From CAXMNX01 sp964194845 (lineage in GTDB: Bacteria > Pseudomonadota > Alphaproteobacteria > Rhodobacterales > Rhodobacteraceae): a DNA stretch of 32,743 nucleotides. Each line of letters opens with the position of its first letter. Position 1 is the first letter of the stretch. The stretch is taken from contig CAXMNX010000044.1 of assembly GCA_964194845.1 (NCBI GenBank), positions 1 to 32,743 on the forward strand, read 5' to 3'. The position numbers and the translations under genes were made by a program. A model generated the notes under the pieces. That model was not told the origin of the DNA. It searched no databases and saw only the letters and a list, made by a program, of their open reading frames with translations. Shown here piece after piece: positions 23,274 to 31,280 of this stretch.

Positions 23274-24521
23274 ATGGATTTGTTGCAGTTAACCTCGCTT
23301 CTTATCGTTCTGGCCGGGCTTTTCGGGGCAGTAAATTACCTGTTCCTTCGCCTGCCCACGGCCATTGGCATCCTCGTCGTTTCGCTGGTGGCATCGCTGG
23401 CGATCCTCGGTCTGGACCTGCTATTTCAAGGCTTTACCGTCGATGACGGCGTTCGAAGTCTGGTGGGCGGCATCGCGTTTTCAGATGCACTTTTGGAAGG
23501 AATGCTGGGGCTGTTGCTGTTTGCCGGGGCGCTTCATGTCAAACTAAGCGATTTGAAAGAGCAATGGCGCGTCGTGGCCTTGATGGCGACAATCGGGATT
23601 GCACTTTCGACGCTGGTGGTCGGAGTGGGGTTTTCATGGCTGACGGGTATGCCTTTGCTGATCGCGCTGGTGTTCGGTGCATTGATTTCACCCACAGATC
23701 CGGTGGCGGTGCTTGGTGTCTTAAGGGAAGCCAGCCTGCAAAAGTCGCTTGAGACCAAGATTGCCGGGGAAAGTCTTTTCAACGACGGCGTTGGATATGT
23801 GGTGTTTTTGATCCTCGTGGGGCTTGCATTTCCCCATGGCGACGACCATGCGTCGGGCTTTTCAGGTGCGGTGCGTCTGTTCTTTCAGGAAGCATTTGGC
23901 GGTGCTCTGCTTGGTATTCTGCTGGGCTGGCTGACTTTCCGTTTGATGCGGCGCATCGACGATTATTCGCTCGAAGTGCTTTTGACGCTGGGGCTGGCGT
24001 TTGGTGGTTATCAGCTGGCGGTCTGGCTGCATGTATCGGCCCCGATAATGGCGGTCTGTGCCGGGCTTTTGATCGGTGACGTGGGCGCGTCGAAGGGTAT
24101 GAGCGAAGAGACGCGAAAGTATGTCGATGCTTTCTGGAAACTTATTGACGAGATACTGAACGCGGTTCTGTTCCTTTTGATCGGGATCGAAGTTTTTGCG
24201 GTGACTTTTTCGTTCGATGCCGCTGTCGCTGGCGTATTGGCGATCGCGCTGGCGCTGTTTGCGAGATTTGTCGCGGTGGCCGTGCCTATTTTAATATTAA
24301 GGCCCTTCCGCACGTTTTCACGTGGCGTGATCCCGATCATGACCTGGGGCGGTTTGAAGGGCGGCATTTCAGTCGCGCTTGCGCTGTCGCTTCCTGAAGG
24401 CGAATGGAAGCCGCTGATCCTGACGGCAACCTATATCGTCGTGATATTCTCGATTGTTGTTCAGGGTTTGACCGTGGCGCAGCTTGCCAACAAAGTTGGC
24501 CGCGAGCCGGATATGATGTGA
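23274..24521 (+). CDS. Na+(K+)/H+ antiporter, CPA1 NhaP-type
   Basis: 415 residues with about 12-13 hydrophobic helices covering nearly the whole chain. Diagnostic motifs are ISPTDPVAVLGVLREA (about 137-152) and the ESLFNDGVGYVVF motif (about 164-176). The Asn-Asp pair in the latter marks electroneutral CPA1 exchangers, as opposed to the Asp-Asp of electrogenic CPA2. The late helix WGGLKGGISVALALSLP (about 360-376) is also typical. Only a few residues follow the last helix, so there is no large cytoplasmic regulatory domain. It exchanges cytoplasmic Na+ (or K+) for protons at the inner membrane; ion specificity is not readable. The start is 51 bp after selO. Confidence 0.93.
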   Translation: MDLLQLTSLLIVLAGLFGAVNYLFLRLPTAIGILVVSLVASLAILGLDLLFQGFTVDDGVRSLVGGIAFSDALLEGMLGLLLFAGALHVKLSDLKEQWRVVALMATIGIALSTLVVGVGFSWLTGMPLLIALVFGALISPTDPVAVLGVLREASLQKSLETKIAGESLFNDGVGYVVFLILVGLAFPHGDDHASGFSGAVRLFFQEAFGGALLGILLGWLTFRLMRRIDDYSLEVLLTLGLAFGGYQLAVWLHVSAPIMAVCAGLLIGDVGASKGMSEETRKYVDAFWKLIDEILNAVLFLLIGIEVFAVTFSFDAAVAGVLAIALALFARFVAVAVPILILRPFRTFSRGVIPIMTWGGLKGGISVALALSLPEGEWKPLILTATYIVVIFSIVVQGLTVAQLANKVGREPDMM

Positions 24522-24622
24522 GTTTTCGTTTACCCAGCACCTTGTCTTTGTTGCTTTGACGGGCTTTCCCTTACGCGAAGTATCGCCTAAAAATAAAGTC
24601 CGAGGTGCAGGCCGGAGGGGAT

Positions 24623-25036
24623 ATGAGCGACACAATTATCGAACGATGCGAGGCAAACGGGCTGCGTTTGACCGAGCAGCGACGCACAATTGCCCGCGTG
24701 CTTGAAGAGGCCGATGATCACCCGGATGTCGAGGAGCTTTATGCCCGCGCCAGTTCGGTTGACGCCGGAATTTCGCTGGCGACGGTTTATCGGACGGTTA
24801 AGCTGTTTGAAGAGGCCGGCATTCTTGAAAAGCTGGAATTTCGTGATGGGCGCGCGCGGTACGAAGACGCTGAGCGCGATCATCACGACCATCTGATCGA
24901 CTTGCACACGGGCGAAGTGATCGAATTTGTCGATGCTGAGATCGAAGCGCTTCAGGAACGGATTGCGGAAAAACTCGGCTATGATCTGAAAGGCCACCGG
25001 CTGGAACTTTACGGCGTTCCGCGGAAACATTCGTAG
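24623..25036 (+). CDS. mur: Fur-family regulator, Mur/Fur type
   Basis: 137 residues from ATG 24623, preceded by an excellent GGAGGGG ribosome site; a GTG six codons upstream is ignored. The N-terminal winged helix (EANGLRLTEQRRTIARVLEEADDHPDVEELY...ISLATVYRTVKLFEEAGI) is followed by the metal-binding/dimerisation domain HHDHLIDLHTGEVIEF (about 87-102) and a C-terminal ALQERIAEKLGY...HRLELYGVP. The text is very close in type to rhizobial Fur/Mur proteins. It lacks the cysteine pair of enteric Fur and is unlike Bradyrhizobium Irr in this region. Mur proteins respond mainly to manganese and repress Mn uptake genes; a Fur-like iron role in this organism cannot be excluded. The 3' end is 21 bp from the convergent ketoacyl synthase gene. 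Confidence 0.9.
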   Translation: MSDTIIERCEANGLRLTEQRRTIARVLEEADDHPDVEELYARASSVDAGISLATVYRTVKLFEEAGILEKLEFRDGRARYEDAERDHHDHLIDLHTGEVIEFVDAEIEALQERIAEKLGYDLKGHRLELYGVPRKHS

Positions 25037-25057
25037 CCGACAGAAGCAAACGCGCGC

Positions 25058-26266
25058 TCAGATCTTCTTGAGCGCCAGAACCGCGTTCAACCCGCCGAAG
25101 GCAAACGCGTTGCTAAGCGCATACTTGACCTTGGCCTCGCGAGCCTCGTTCGGGACCACATCCAGCGCACATTCAGGATCGGGCTCCTCGTAGCCGATGG
25201 TGGGAGCGACGATGCCGTCTTTCAGCGCCATGATCACCGCCAGAAGTTCGACGGCACCGGTGCCACCGATCAGATGCCCGTGCATGGATTTGGTGGATGA
25301 AATCATGACCTTGTCCGCGTGGCGACCGAATACGTTTGCAACTGCCGCGCATTCGGTTTTGTCGTTGGCGGCGGTGCCAGTACCGTGTGCGTTGATATAG
25401 GCCACCTGATGGGCGTCGATCCTGGCATCGCGCAATGCACCCGACATTGCGCGCGCCGCGCCCTTTTGACTGGGCATGACGATATCGGAGGCATCTGAAG
25501 TCATGGAAAAACCGATAACTTCGGCCAGAAATTCGGCACCACGCGCGCGCGCGTGTTCGTAGTCTTCGAACACAAAGACCCCCGCACCCTCGCCCTGAAC
25601 CATGCCGGTTCTGTTCGCTGAAAACGGGCGGCAGGCATCCTTGGACATGACGCGAAGCCCTTCCCAGGCCTTGACGCCGCCAAAAACCAGCATCGATTCC
25701 GATCCACCAGTGACCATTGCGCGTGCCACACCGTTCCGGATCAGCCAGAACGCCTGCCCCATCGCATGGTTGGACGAGGCACAGGCCGTCGCGACCGTAA
25801 AAGACGGCCCCTTGAGGTTCCAGGTCATGGATACATGGCTGGCCGCGGCATTATTCATCAACTTGGGAATGATGAAGGGATGAACGCGGTTTTTTCCCTC
25901 CTCGTAGACAACGCGGTAGTTTTCGTCCTGCGTCGTCAGACCGCCACCGGACGTGCCCAGCACCACACCGGCCTCGGCCGACAATGCGCCTGAAAACTCA
26001 AGACCGGATTGTTCGATCGCCTGAGCGGCCGCAATCAGGGTAAATTGGGTGAAACGGTCATAAAGCGATTGCTGTTGCCGGTTGAATTTTGCGTCCGGAT
26101 CGTAACCCTTGACCTGCCCGCCGATCTTGATCGAAAGCCGGTCAACATCGCGGATGTCCAGCGCACCGATACCGCAACGCCCTTCGCGCATGGCTTCAAA
26201 CGTCTCAGCGACAGAATGCCCGAGCGGGTTGATCGTGCCTGCCCCAGTGATGACAACGCGACGCAT
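25058..26266 (-). CDS. Beta-ketoacyl-ACP synthase (FabF/KAS II-like)
   Basis: 402 residues. The thiolase-fold catalytic triad is present: Cys162 in VATACASSNHAMG, His294 in INAHGTGTAANDKTE, and His331 in STKSMHGHLIGGTGAVE with Lys326. The Phe gate occurs in SNAFAFGGLNAVL. It condenses malonyl-ACP with an acyl thioester during chain elongation. Its ATG directly follows the TAA of the ACP gene (no intervening base), and lpxD lies just upstream. The context therefore suggests a dedicated synthase loading that ACP, possibly for lipid A acyl chains, rather than the general housekeeping FabF. This specialisation is inference; the motifs alone are generic. Confidence 0.9.
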   Translation of the reverse strand: MRRVVITGAGTINPLGHSVAETFEAMREGRCGIGALDIRDVDRLSIKIGGQVKGYDPDAKFNRQQQSLYDRFTQFTLIAAAQAIEQSGLEFSGALSAEAGVVLGTSGGGLTTQDENYRVVYEEGKNRVHPFIIPKLMNNAAASHVSMTWNLKGPSFTVATACASSNHAMGQAFWLIRNGVARAMVTGGSESMLVFGGVKAWEGLRVMSKDACRPFSANRTGMVQGEGAGVFVFEDYEHARARGAEFLAEVIGFSMTSDASDIVMPSQKGAARAMSGALRDARIDAHQVAYINAHGTGTAANDKTECAAVANVFGRHADKVMISSTKSMHGHLIGGTGAVELLAVIMALKDGIVAPTIGYEEPDPECALDVVPNEAREAKVKYALSNAFAFGGLNAVLALKKI

Positions 26267-26533
26267 TTATTGGCCTTGCTCGGCCACCAGTTTTTCAACT
26301 GCGGCAATGATCGAGGCCACGGAAGAAATATCAAATTCCGACTTTTCAGGCTCATTGGCGTTGAACGGCACCTGAATGTCGAACTCTTCCTCGATCGAAA
26401 AAATTGCTTCGACCAGCCCCATGCTGTCGACGCCAAGATCGTCCAGCGATTTCTGCATGGTAACGTCGCCCGGTTCCAGCACCGCCTGTTCGGCAATGAT
26501 CCGTATCACGCTTTCGCTGATTGCATTGGTCAT
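26267..26533 (-). CDS. Acyl carrier protein, specialised (possibly AcpXL-like)
   Basis: 88 residues. The 4'-phosphopantetheine attachment serine is Ser37 in LDDLGVDSMGLVEAIFSIEEEF. The chain is longer than the usual 78-residue housekeeping AcpP and has an inserted segment after helix II (DIQVPFNANEPEKSEFDISSV). Extra length and divergence are also features of rhizobial AcpXL, which carries very-long-chain hydroxy acids for lipid A. It lies between lpxD (43 bp upstream) and the ketoacyl synthase (directly downstream), which supports a lipid-A-related role. Whether it is a true AcpXL orthologue needs a phylogeny. Confidence 0.85.
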   Translation of the reverse strand: MTNAISESVIRIIAEQAVLEPGDVTMQKSLDDLGVDSMGLVEAIFSIEEEFDIQVPFNANEPEKSEFDISSVASIIAAVEKLVAEQGQ

Positions 26534-26576
26534 GACCTGTCCGCCTATTTGTTCGAATGCGGGGTTCGGGCGCTAT

Positions 26577-27668
26577 TTAGTCTTCGTTGGGGTCGTTTGA
26601 AACTGATTTCTTCAGTGTCTTTACGTCATCAATCAATTTCGGCAGCCGCCGCCAGTTGCGGCTGGCCTCTAGAAATTGATCCATTTTCATGGCCGGATAT
26701 CCAAGCACAACGCGACCTGCGGGAACGTTGGTCATCATCTTGGTGGCACCACCTGCAACCACATCGTCGCCCACGAAAATATTGTCGGAAACGCCACATT
26801 GCCCGCCCATCACAACGCGATTTCCAATCCGCGTCGAGCCCGCAATCCCGACCTGGCCGCAAAGCAGTGTGTCCTCGCCAATTTCAACATTGTGGCCGAC
26901 GTGGACCAGGTTATCGAGCTTGGTGCGGCTTCCAATCGTTGTGGCCCGAATTGTGCCACGGTCAATGCAGGTGCTTGCGCCAACTTCCACATCGTCACCG
27001 ATCACAATTGTTCCAAGCGAGTGGATGCGCGTCCAGCTGGCGTTGATTGCCGTCGTGTCCGATCCGAGCGACGCACGCGCTTCTTCGACACGGCTTTTTT
27101 CCGGTGTCACAAAGCTGAACCCATCCGAGCCGATCACGGCGTTTGGCTGGCAGATGAATCTGTCGCCGATCTGCACGCGTGCGCCGACACGGACACCGGC
27201 GTGGATCAGGGCGTCGATGCCGATCCGCGCGTCCTCGGAAATTGAAACGTGGGCCGCGATGCGGGCGTTTTGTCCGATCACTGCCCGCGCACCGATGAAC
27301 GCCAAAGGGCCGACCGCCGCCCCTTCGCCTATGTTCGCCGAGGGGTCGATAACCGCGCTTGGATGAATGCCTGCGGCAATCTCGGGGCCGCCATCCATCA
27401 ATCGCGTCAATCCCGATATGGCATAGCGCGGTCGCGGCACGATTATCGCGGCTTCAAGCCCCAGCGCCTTCCAGTCCGCGCCCTGCCAGACAATGGCGAC
27501 GCGGGCATGGCCATGGGTCAGCCCTTCGGCGTATTTCGGGTCCATCGCCAGCGCGAGATGCGTGGGTTCTGCGGTCGATGGTTCAGCGGCACCTGTGATC
27601 TCGATGTCGGCGGCACCGAAGGCTTCCGCCTCCAGTGCTGCCGCAATTTCTTTGACCGTGAAAGCCAT
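26577..27668 (-). CDS. lpxD: UDP-3-O-(3-hydroxyacyl)glucosamine N-acyltransferase
   Basis: 363 residues. The N-terminal uridine-binding domain (about 1-100; PTHLALAMDPKYAEG) is followed by a long left-handed beta-helix of hexapeptide repeats (about 102-325: IHPSAVIDPSANIGEGAAVG...). The catalytic His259 lies in LDNLVHVGHNVEIGED. Conserved NAVIGSDGFSFVTPE and GGQCGVSDNIFVGDD follow, and a C-terminal helical tail closes the trimer fold. It transfers a 3-hydroxyacyl group from ACP to the 2-amino of UDP-3-O-acylglucosamine, the third step of lipid A synthesis. AAAGGGG lies eight bases before the ATG. It is 26 bp after the L,D-transpeptidase gene and 43 bp before the ACP gene, apparently in one operon. 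Confidence 0.95.
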   Translation of the reverse strand: MAFTVKEIAAALEAEAFGAADIEITGAAEPSTAEPTHLALAMDPKYAEGLTHGHARVAIVWQGADWKALGLEAAIIVPRPRYAISGLTRLMDGGPEIAAGIHPSAVIDPSANIGEGAAVGPLAFIGARAVIGQNARIAAHVSISEDARIGIDALIHAGVRVGARVQIGDRFICQPNAVIGSDGFSFVTPEKSRVEEARASLGSDTTAINASWTRIHSLGTIVIGDDVEVGASTCIDRGTIRATTIGSRTKLDNLVHVGHNVEIGEDTLLCGQVGIAGSTRIGNRVVMGGQCGVSDNIFVGDDVVAGGATKMMTNVPAGRVVLGYPAMKMDQFLEASRNWRRLPKLIDDVKTLKKSVSNDPNED

Positions 27669-27694
27669 GGACCCGCCCCTTTCAGGGCGAAGGA

Positions 27695-29296
27695 TTAACT
27701 TTGAACCGCGCGCAGCGCCACCCCGGCTTTTTTCAGCGCTTTCCAGATCTTGGCGTCACGACCGTAGACATCGCCGCGAAACTGAGTTTTGCCCTTCGCC
27801 TGGGTGAATGCGGTCCGGTATACAATGTGGACCGGAATGTGCTGTTCCAGCTCGACCACTGTTTCCCGCCCGGTTTGCAGCCTTTCTTTGAAAAACTGCT
27901 CGGGGTTCCGGGTTTGTCGCGCCAGGATCGCATAGGCGAAATCGAACGGGTCGTTCAGGCGAATACATCCGTGGCTGAAGTCGCGTTTCTCGCGCCCGAA
28001 CAGGCGCTTGGCGGGTGTATCGTGCAAATAGATGTTGTGGCGGTTCGGGAACATGAACTTGACCAGACCAAGCGCATTGCCACGGCTTGGCGGTTCTTTC
28101 AGATCGAAGGGGAAGTAATCCTCGTCATATTCGGTGAAATCCATTCCTTCGCGCGACACAATGCGACCGCTTTCGTCGATAAGATTTAAGTGTCGCACGG
28201 ACAGCGGATCTTCCTGCAACAGAGGCAGGTATTCCTTCGTGGCGATGGATTTCGGAACATTCCAGGTCGGGTTGAGAACCATGTGTTCCATCACGTCCGA
28301 GAACTCGGGACTGCGCCGGTCATCGGCGTTTTTGCCGACCACAGACCGGGTCTGGAATGTGATCTTGCCGTTGTCGATAATCCGCGCGTGGAAATCCGTC
28401 AGGTTTACCCAGATATGACGCTTGCCCCGCGGAATATTCAGCCAGCGCTCTCGCTCCATCGCGACGATGATTTGCGTCAGACGCACTTCGGGCCGAATGT
28501 TTATGGCGGCCATCGTTCTGGCACCGGCAACACCGTCGGAAAACAGGCCATGGTCACGCTGAAACTTCGCTACGGCCTGGGTGATCTTGTTGTCATAGCT
28601 ACTGGTCGCCGTCCGCCTCATGTAGCCCATGGCAATCAAACGATTTCGAAGCTGAACGACGGCTTTGTTTGAGGCACCCGGCTTCAAAGATTTGGCGGCT
28701 ACTTTCGGACCCCAGCCGCCCTTGCCGATCAGTTTCTCGAACCGCAGCTTTTCCTTCATCAGCCGGGTATATTCTGGATCTTTCGGCGGCAGTGCCTTGA
28801 TGAAACCCCTTGGTGACGATTTCGCGAACGATGACAAAATGCTGGTTCGCGACCGTAGAGGCACGACACGAACCATGCCTTCGTCGATACGGCGTGGGTT
28901 AAGAACGCCGGTCTGGACGTCGCGCGCATAAAGCAGGAAAAGACGGCTCATCTCGACCTCGATCCGGCCAAGATCACGTTCGGACCGAACCGAACGAAGG
29001 TTGGTTTTGATGATTTCCGGATTATACCGCGCTGCGGGAAGCCCATGCGCAGTCGCGCCCGCGATCGCTTTCAGAAAAGCCTGACGGCGCTTCTTGTCGC
29101 GCCCGCCCCTTCCGGTCCAGATCGCCTTGTATCCGTTAGCTTTATAAAATTCGGCAATATCGCGATCAGATGCTGCTGCTTCGGCCACGGACTGCATGAA
29201 AGCGGTCACCTGCGCCGTCGCCGGCGCCGCGACCAGAAATGCCGCGGTCAGAAATGAAAAAAATCCCCAAAGAAAATTGCGTTTTAATGTAAGCAT
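27695..29296 (-). CDS. L,D-transpeptidase (YcbB/LdtD-like) with peptidoglycan-binding domain
   Basis: 533 residues from ATG 29296. A signal peptide (MLTLKRNFLWGFFSFLTAAFLVAAPATAQ) is followed by an N-terminal scaffold domain (about 30-200), a peptidoglycan-binding-1 domain (about 205-265: LRNRLIAMGYM...AVAKFQRDHGLFSDGVAGARTMAAIN), and a YkuD catalytic domain (about 290-460). The catalytic motif is FSHGCIRLNDP with Cys444 as nucleophile. This domain order and length match the large YcbB class, which makes 3-3 (mDAP-mDAP) cross-links in the periplasm. A second in-frame ATG at 29323 also has a strong ribosome site (GGAGG), so the start is uncertain by nine codons. It diverges from the DUF882 peptidase gene and precedes lpxD by 26 bp. 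Confidence 0.93.
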   Translation of the reverse strand: MLTLKRNFLWGFFSFLTAAFLVAAPATAQVTAFMQSVAEAAASDRDIAEFYKANGYKAIWTGRGGRDKKRRQAFLKAIAGATAHGLPAARYNPEIIKTNLRSVRSERDLGRIEVEMSRLFLLYARDVQTGVLNPRRIDEGMVRVVPLRSRTSILSSFAKSSPRGFIKALPPKDPEYTRLMKEKLRFEKLIGKGGWGPKVAAKSLKPGASNKAVVQLRNRLIAMGYMRRTATSSYDNKITQAVAKFQRDHGLFSDGVAGARTMAAINIRPEVRLTQIIVAMERERWLNIPRGKRHIWVNLTDFHARIIDNGKITFQTRSVVGKNADDRRSPEFSDVMEHMVLNPTWNVPKSIATKEYLPLLQEDPLSVRHLNLIDESGRIVSREGMDFTEYDEDYFPFDLKEPPSRGNALGLVKFMFPNRHNIYLHDTPAKRLFGREKRDFSHGCIRLNDPFDFAYAILARQTRNPEQFFKERLQTGRETVVELEQHIPVHIVYRTAFTQAKGKTQFRGDVYGRDAKIWKALKKAGVALRAVQS

Positions 29297-29618
29297 GGCA
29301 GCCTCTACTCGTCCCGATCCCATTCGCACCTCCACCCGGTATCTCTTGTCGGTAAATTCCCCCTTACTGTCCAATCAATTTCCCGAAAGATGCGGCGGGT
29401 GTCGCCCTAGGGGTACGAGCCTGCGGCAAATCTGTCACGGATTACCCACGCGTCAAAGGTGAGCAATTTTTCGCCGATTTTGGCCAATTACCTCGAATTT
29501 TCAATAACAACGGTTCCACAGCGAAATTGATCGTGTAATAGATGTAGCGCACCTGAGGGGATGGGTGACAACCGCTGGCCTGAACAGCGGGGGCTAACGA
29601 ACGGGACAAAGTGGCAGT
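29297..29618. other. 322-bp divergent spacer between L,D-transpeptidase and DUF882 genes
   Basis: The spacer should carry promoters for both envelope genes. Strong ribosome sites for the minus-strand gene are visible at its left edge (GGAGG near 29329-29333, AGAGG just before ATG 29296). I see no clean -35/-10 pair, no RNA gene and no extended palindrome. The middle part (29465-29545) is A/T-rich. Confidence 0.5.
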
Positions 29619-30188
29619 ATGACGACCACCAACTCGATGGGAATTTCCCGGCGCGGATTGCTTAAGGCGTTCGCAGCCACCGCGGTCACGGCCGCACCAA
29701 CTTACTCAAACGCATTTGGTTTGCTTCGCGGCGCGGGCGATATTCGCCGCGTTCGATTGCATTCCGGCCGAACCGGCGAAAGCATCGACACGATCTACTG
29801 GATCGAAGGCGATTATATCCCCCAGGCATTGGCCGAAATTAACAACTTCATGCGGGACTGGCGAACTGACAGCACGGTAAAAATCGACTCTCGGGCGGTT
29901 GATATCATGGCGGCGGCGCACAACCTTCTGGACGCTGACACCCCATTTCTGATGTTGTCCGGCTATCGGTCACCGTCAACCAATGCAATGCTTCGATCGC
30001 GGTCGCGGTCGGTTGCGCGCAACTCGCTTCATATGAAGGGCCAGGCCGCCGATCTTCGGTTGAATGGTCGCAGCGTCGGTCAGATTTCCAAGGCGGCTAT
30101 CTCGTGTTCGGCGGGCGGCGTTGGCAAATACTCGCGGTCTAACTTCGTTCACATGGACTGCGGACCAATTCGCATCTGGGGCCTCTGA
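29619..30188 (+). CDS. DUF882 / M15-type peptidoglycan peptidase (MepK/YcbK-like), Tat-exported
   Basis: 189 residues. A twin-arginine signal (ISRRGLLKAFAATAVTAAPTYSNAFG, Arg11-Arg12) is followed by one DUF882 domain of peptidase family M15. Zinc-site residues are His138 and Asp145 in SLHMKGQAADLRL and His178 in FVHMDCGP; LSGYRSPSTNAML is the usual substrate-loop text. E. coli MepK (YcbK) cuts the 3-3 cross-links made by L,D-transpeptidases. The divergent neighbour here is such a transpeptidase, and the homologous genes are also adjacent in E. coli, so the same role is likely. An unusual cysteine (Cys181) follows the HMD motif, where I would expect Thr or Val. The gene ends 15 bp from the convergent desaturase. 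Confidence 0.9.
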   Translation: MTTTNSMGISRRGLLKAFAATAVTAAPTYSNAFGLLRGAGDIRRVRLHSGRTGESIDTIYWIEGDYIPQALAEINNFMRDWRTDSTVKIDSRAVDIMAAAHNLLDADTPFLMLSGYRSPSTNAMLRSRSRSVARNSLHMKGQAADLRLNGRSVGQISKAAISCSAGGVGKYSRSNFVHMDCGPIRIWGL

Positions 30189-30203
30189 ATCGGCGCCAGA
30201 TCG

Positions 30204-31280
30204 TCACCGGGGCACCAAACCATCCAAAGCTGAAGTATGCAGGTCTTCGCGGTATGGCCGTGCTGTCAATGGCAGTTCCCGTCGAATAAAGTATTCTTCA
30301 TTTCTTAGCTGACGCCAGAACGTGGGCAAAACCTGACAGTATGCCGCAAAGATCGAGCGATCGGGCGCAGGCAGATCATGTTTAATCTTCTCGTGCAGTT
30401 CGGGAAGCCGGTGATAGGGCACCATCGGGAACATGTGGTGTTCGACGTGATAGTTCATGTTCCAGTAAATGAAGCGACTGATCGGGTTCATGTAGACGGT
30501 TCTGCTGTTCAGGCGGTGATCCAGAACGTTGTCGGCAAGCCCGCCATGCTGGAGATAGCCGCACATTGTGAAATGCCAGGCACCATACAGGCGGGGCAAA
30601 CCGATCAGCATTAAGGGTAGAATTGATTGCTGAATGACCGCCAAGACAACCGTACCTGAATAGACAGCTGTCCAGACACGCGCGACCAAAGTGACCTTCG
30701 ACGCCTCGCTTTCCGGAACGAAGGTGGCTTCTTCCGGATCAAGTTGGCCGGACGCATTCAACAACATCCGTGAAATGCCCGAATAAAAATCCGCGATGCC
30801 AAAGACATTCCCGACCATCTTGATTACCCGTGGCGGGCGCATTGCCGCAATCTCGGGATCGAGGCCAACGACGACTGTGTCGGTATGGTGGCGCGCATGG
30901 CTCCAACGCCACGTCACCGGGTTGCGCACCATCATGAAGCTGGCGATGTGATAGACGACATCGCTCAGCCAGCGGGTTCGAAAGGCCGTTCCATGCCCGC
31001 ATTCGTGCCAACGCGAATCGCTGGCAGAGCCGTAAAGCACGCCGTAGGCCAGCCAGAAGGGTGCCGACCACCACGTTGGCCAGAGCGCGACCCCTGCTCC
31101 GGCAAAAGTAATCATGCAGCCGTATAGGATTATCGTGTCGCGGATCGCGCGGCTATCTTCGCGCTTCATCAACGCTTTCATTTCCGCCCTGGGAACGTCG
31201 GTGTGATACCACTCCGCAGCGACAAGCCCGGTTGCGACTGCCCGCTTGGAATCGGGGCCCAGCAAATTGTAATCGCGCAT
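30204..31280 (-). CDS. Membrane fatty-acid-desaturase-fold oxygenase (MocD-like)
   Basis: 358 residues from ATG 31280; upstream in-frame extension to 31385 has no family text. Hydrophobic helices occur around residues 50-90 and 200-250. All three histidine boxes of the di-iron desaturase/hydroxylase family are intact: HECGH (92-96), HARHH (128-132, in TWRWSHARHHTDT) and HVEHH (278-282). The text SDSRWHECGHGTAFRTRWLSD and the run VGLDPEIAAMRPPR resemble MocD, a hydrocarbon-oxygenase-like protein of rhizobial rhizopine catabolism, more than acyl-lipid desaturases. It inserts oxygen or a double bond using an electron donor; no ferredoxin or reductase gene is adjacent within the window. It is divergent from the IolI-like gene over 346 bp, so it may share its regulation. 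Confidence 0.85.
   Translation of the reverse strand: MRDYNLLGPDSKRAVATGLVAAEWYHTDVPRAEMKALMKREDSRAIRDTIILYGCMITFAGAGVALWPTWWSAPFWLAYGVLYGSASDSRWHECGHGTAFRTRWLSDVVYHIASFMMVRNPVTWRWSHARHHTDTVVVGLDPEIAAMRPPRVIKMVGNVFGIADFYSGISRMLLNASGQLDPEEATFVPESEASKVTLVARVWTAVYSGTVVLAVIQQSILPLMLIGLPRLYGAWHFTMCGYLQHGGLADNVLDHRLNSRTVYMNPISRFIYWNMNYHVEHHMFPMVPYHRLPELHEKIKHDLPAPDRSIFAAYCQVLPTFWRQLRNEEYFIRRELPLTARPYREDLHTSALDGLVPR

Noticed and set aside
24623..25036. Irr (heme-responsive Fur-family regulator) as the identity
   Set aside because: The HHDHLIDLHTGEVIEF region and C-terminal HRLELYGVP match the rhizobial Fur/Mur type; Irr proteins differ in this domain and often have an N-terminal heme motif not present here.
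26009..27046. A 345-codon open frame on the plus strand
   Set aside because: It is antisense to the ketoacyl synthase start, ACP and lpxD, all with catalytic residues in place; its own translation shows no domain.
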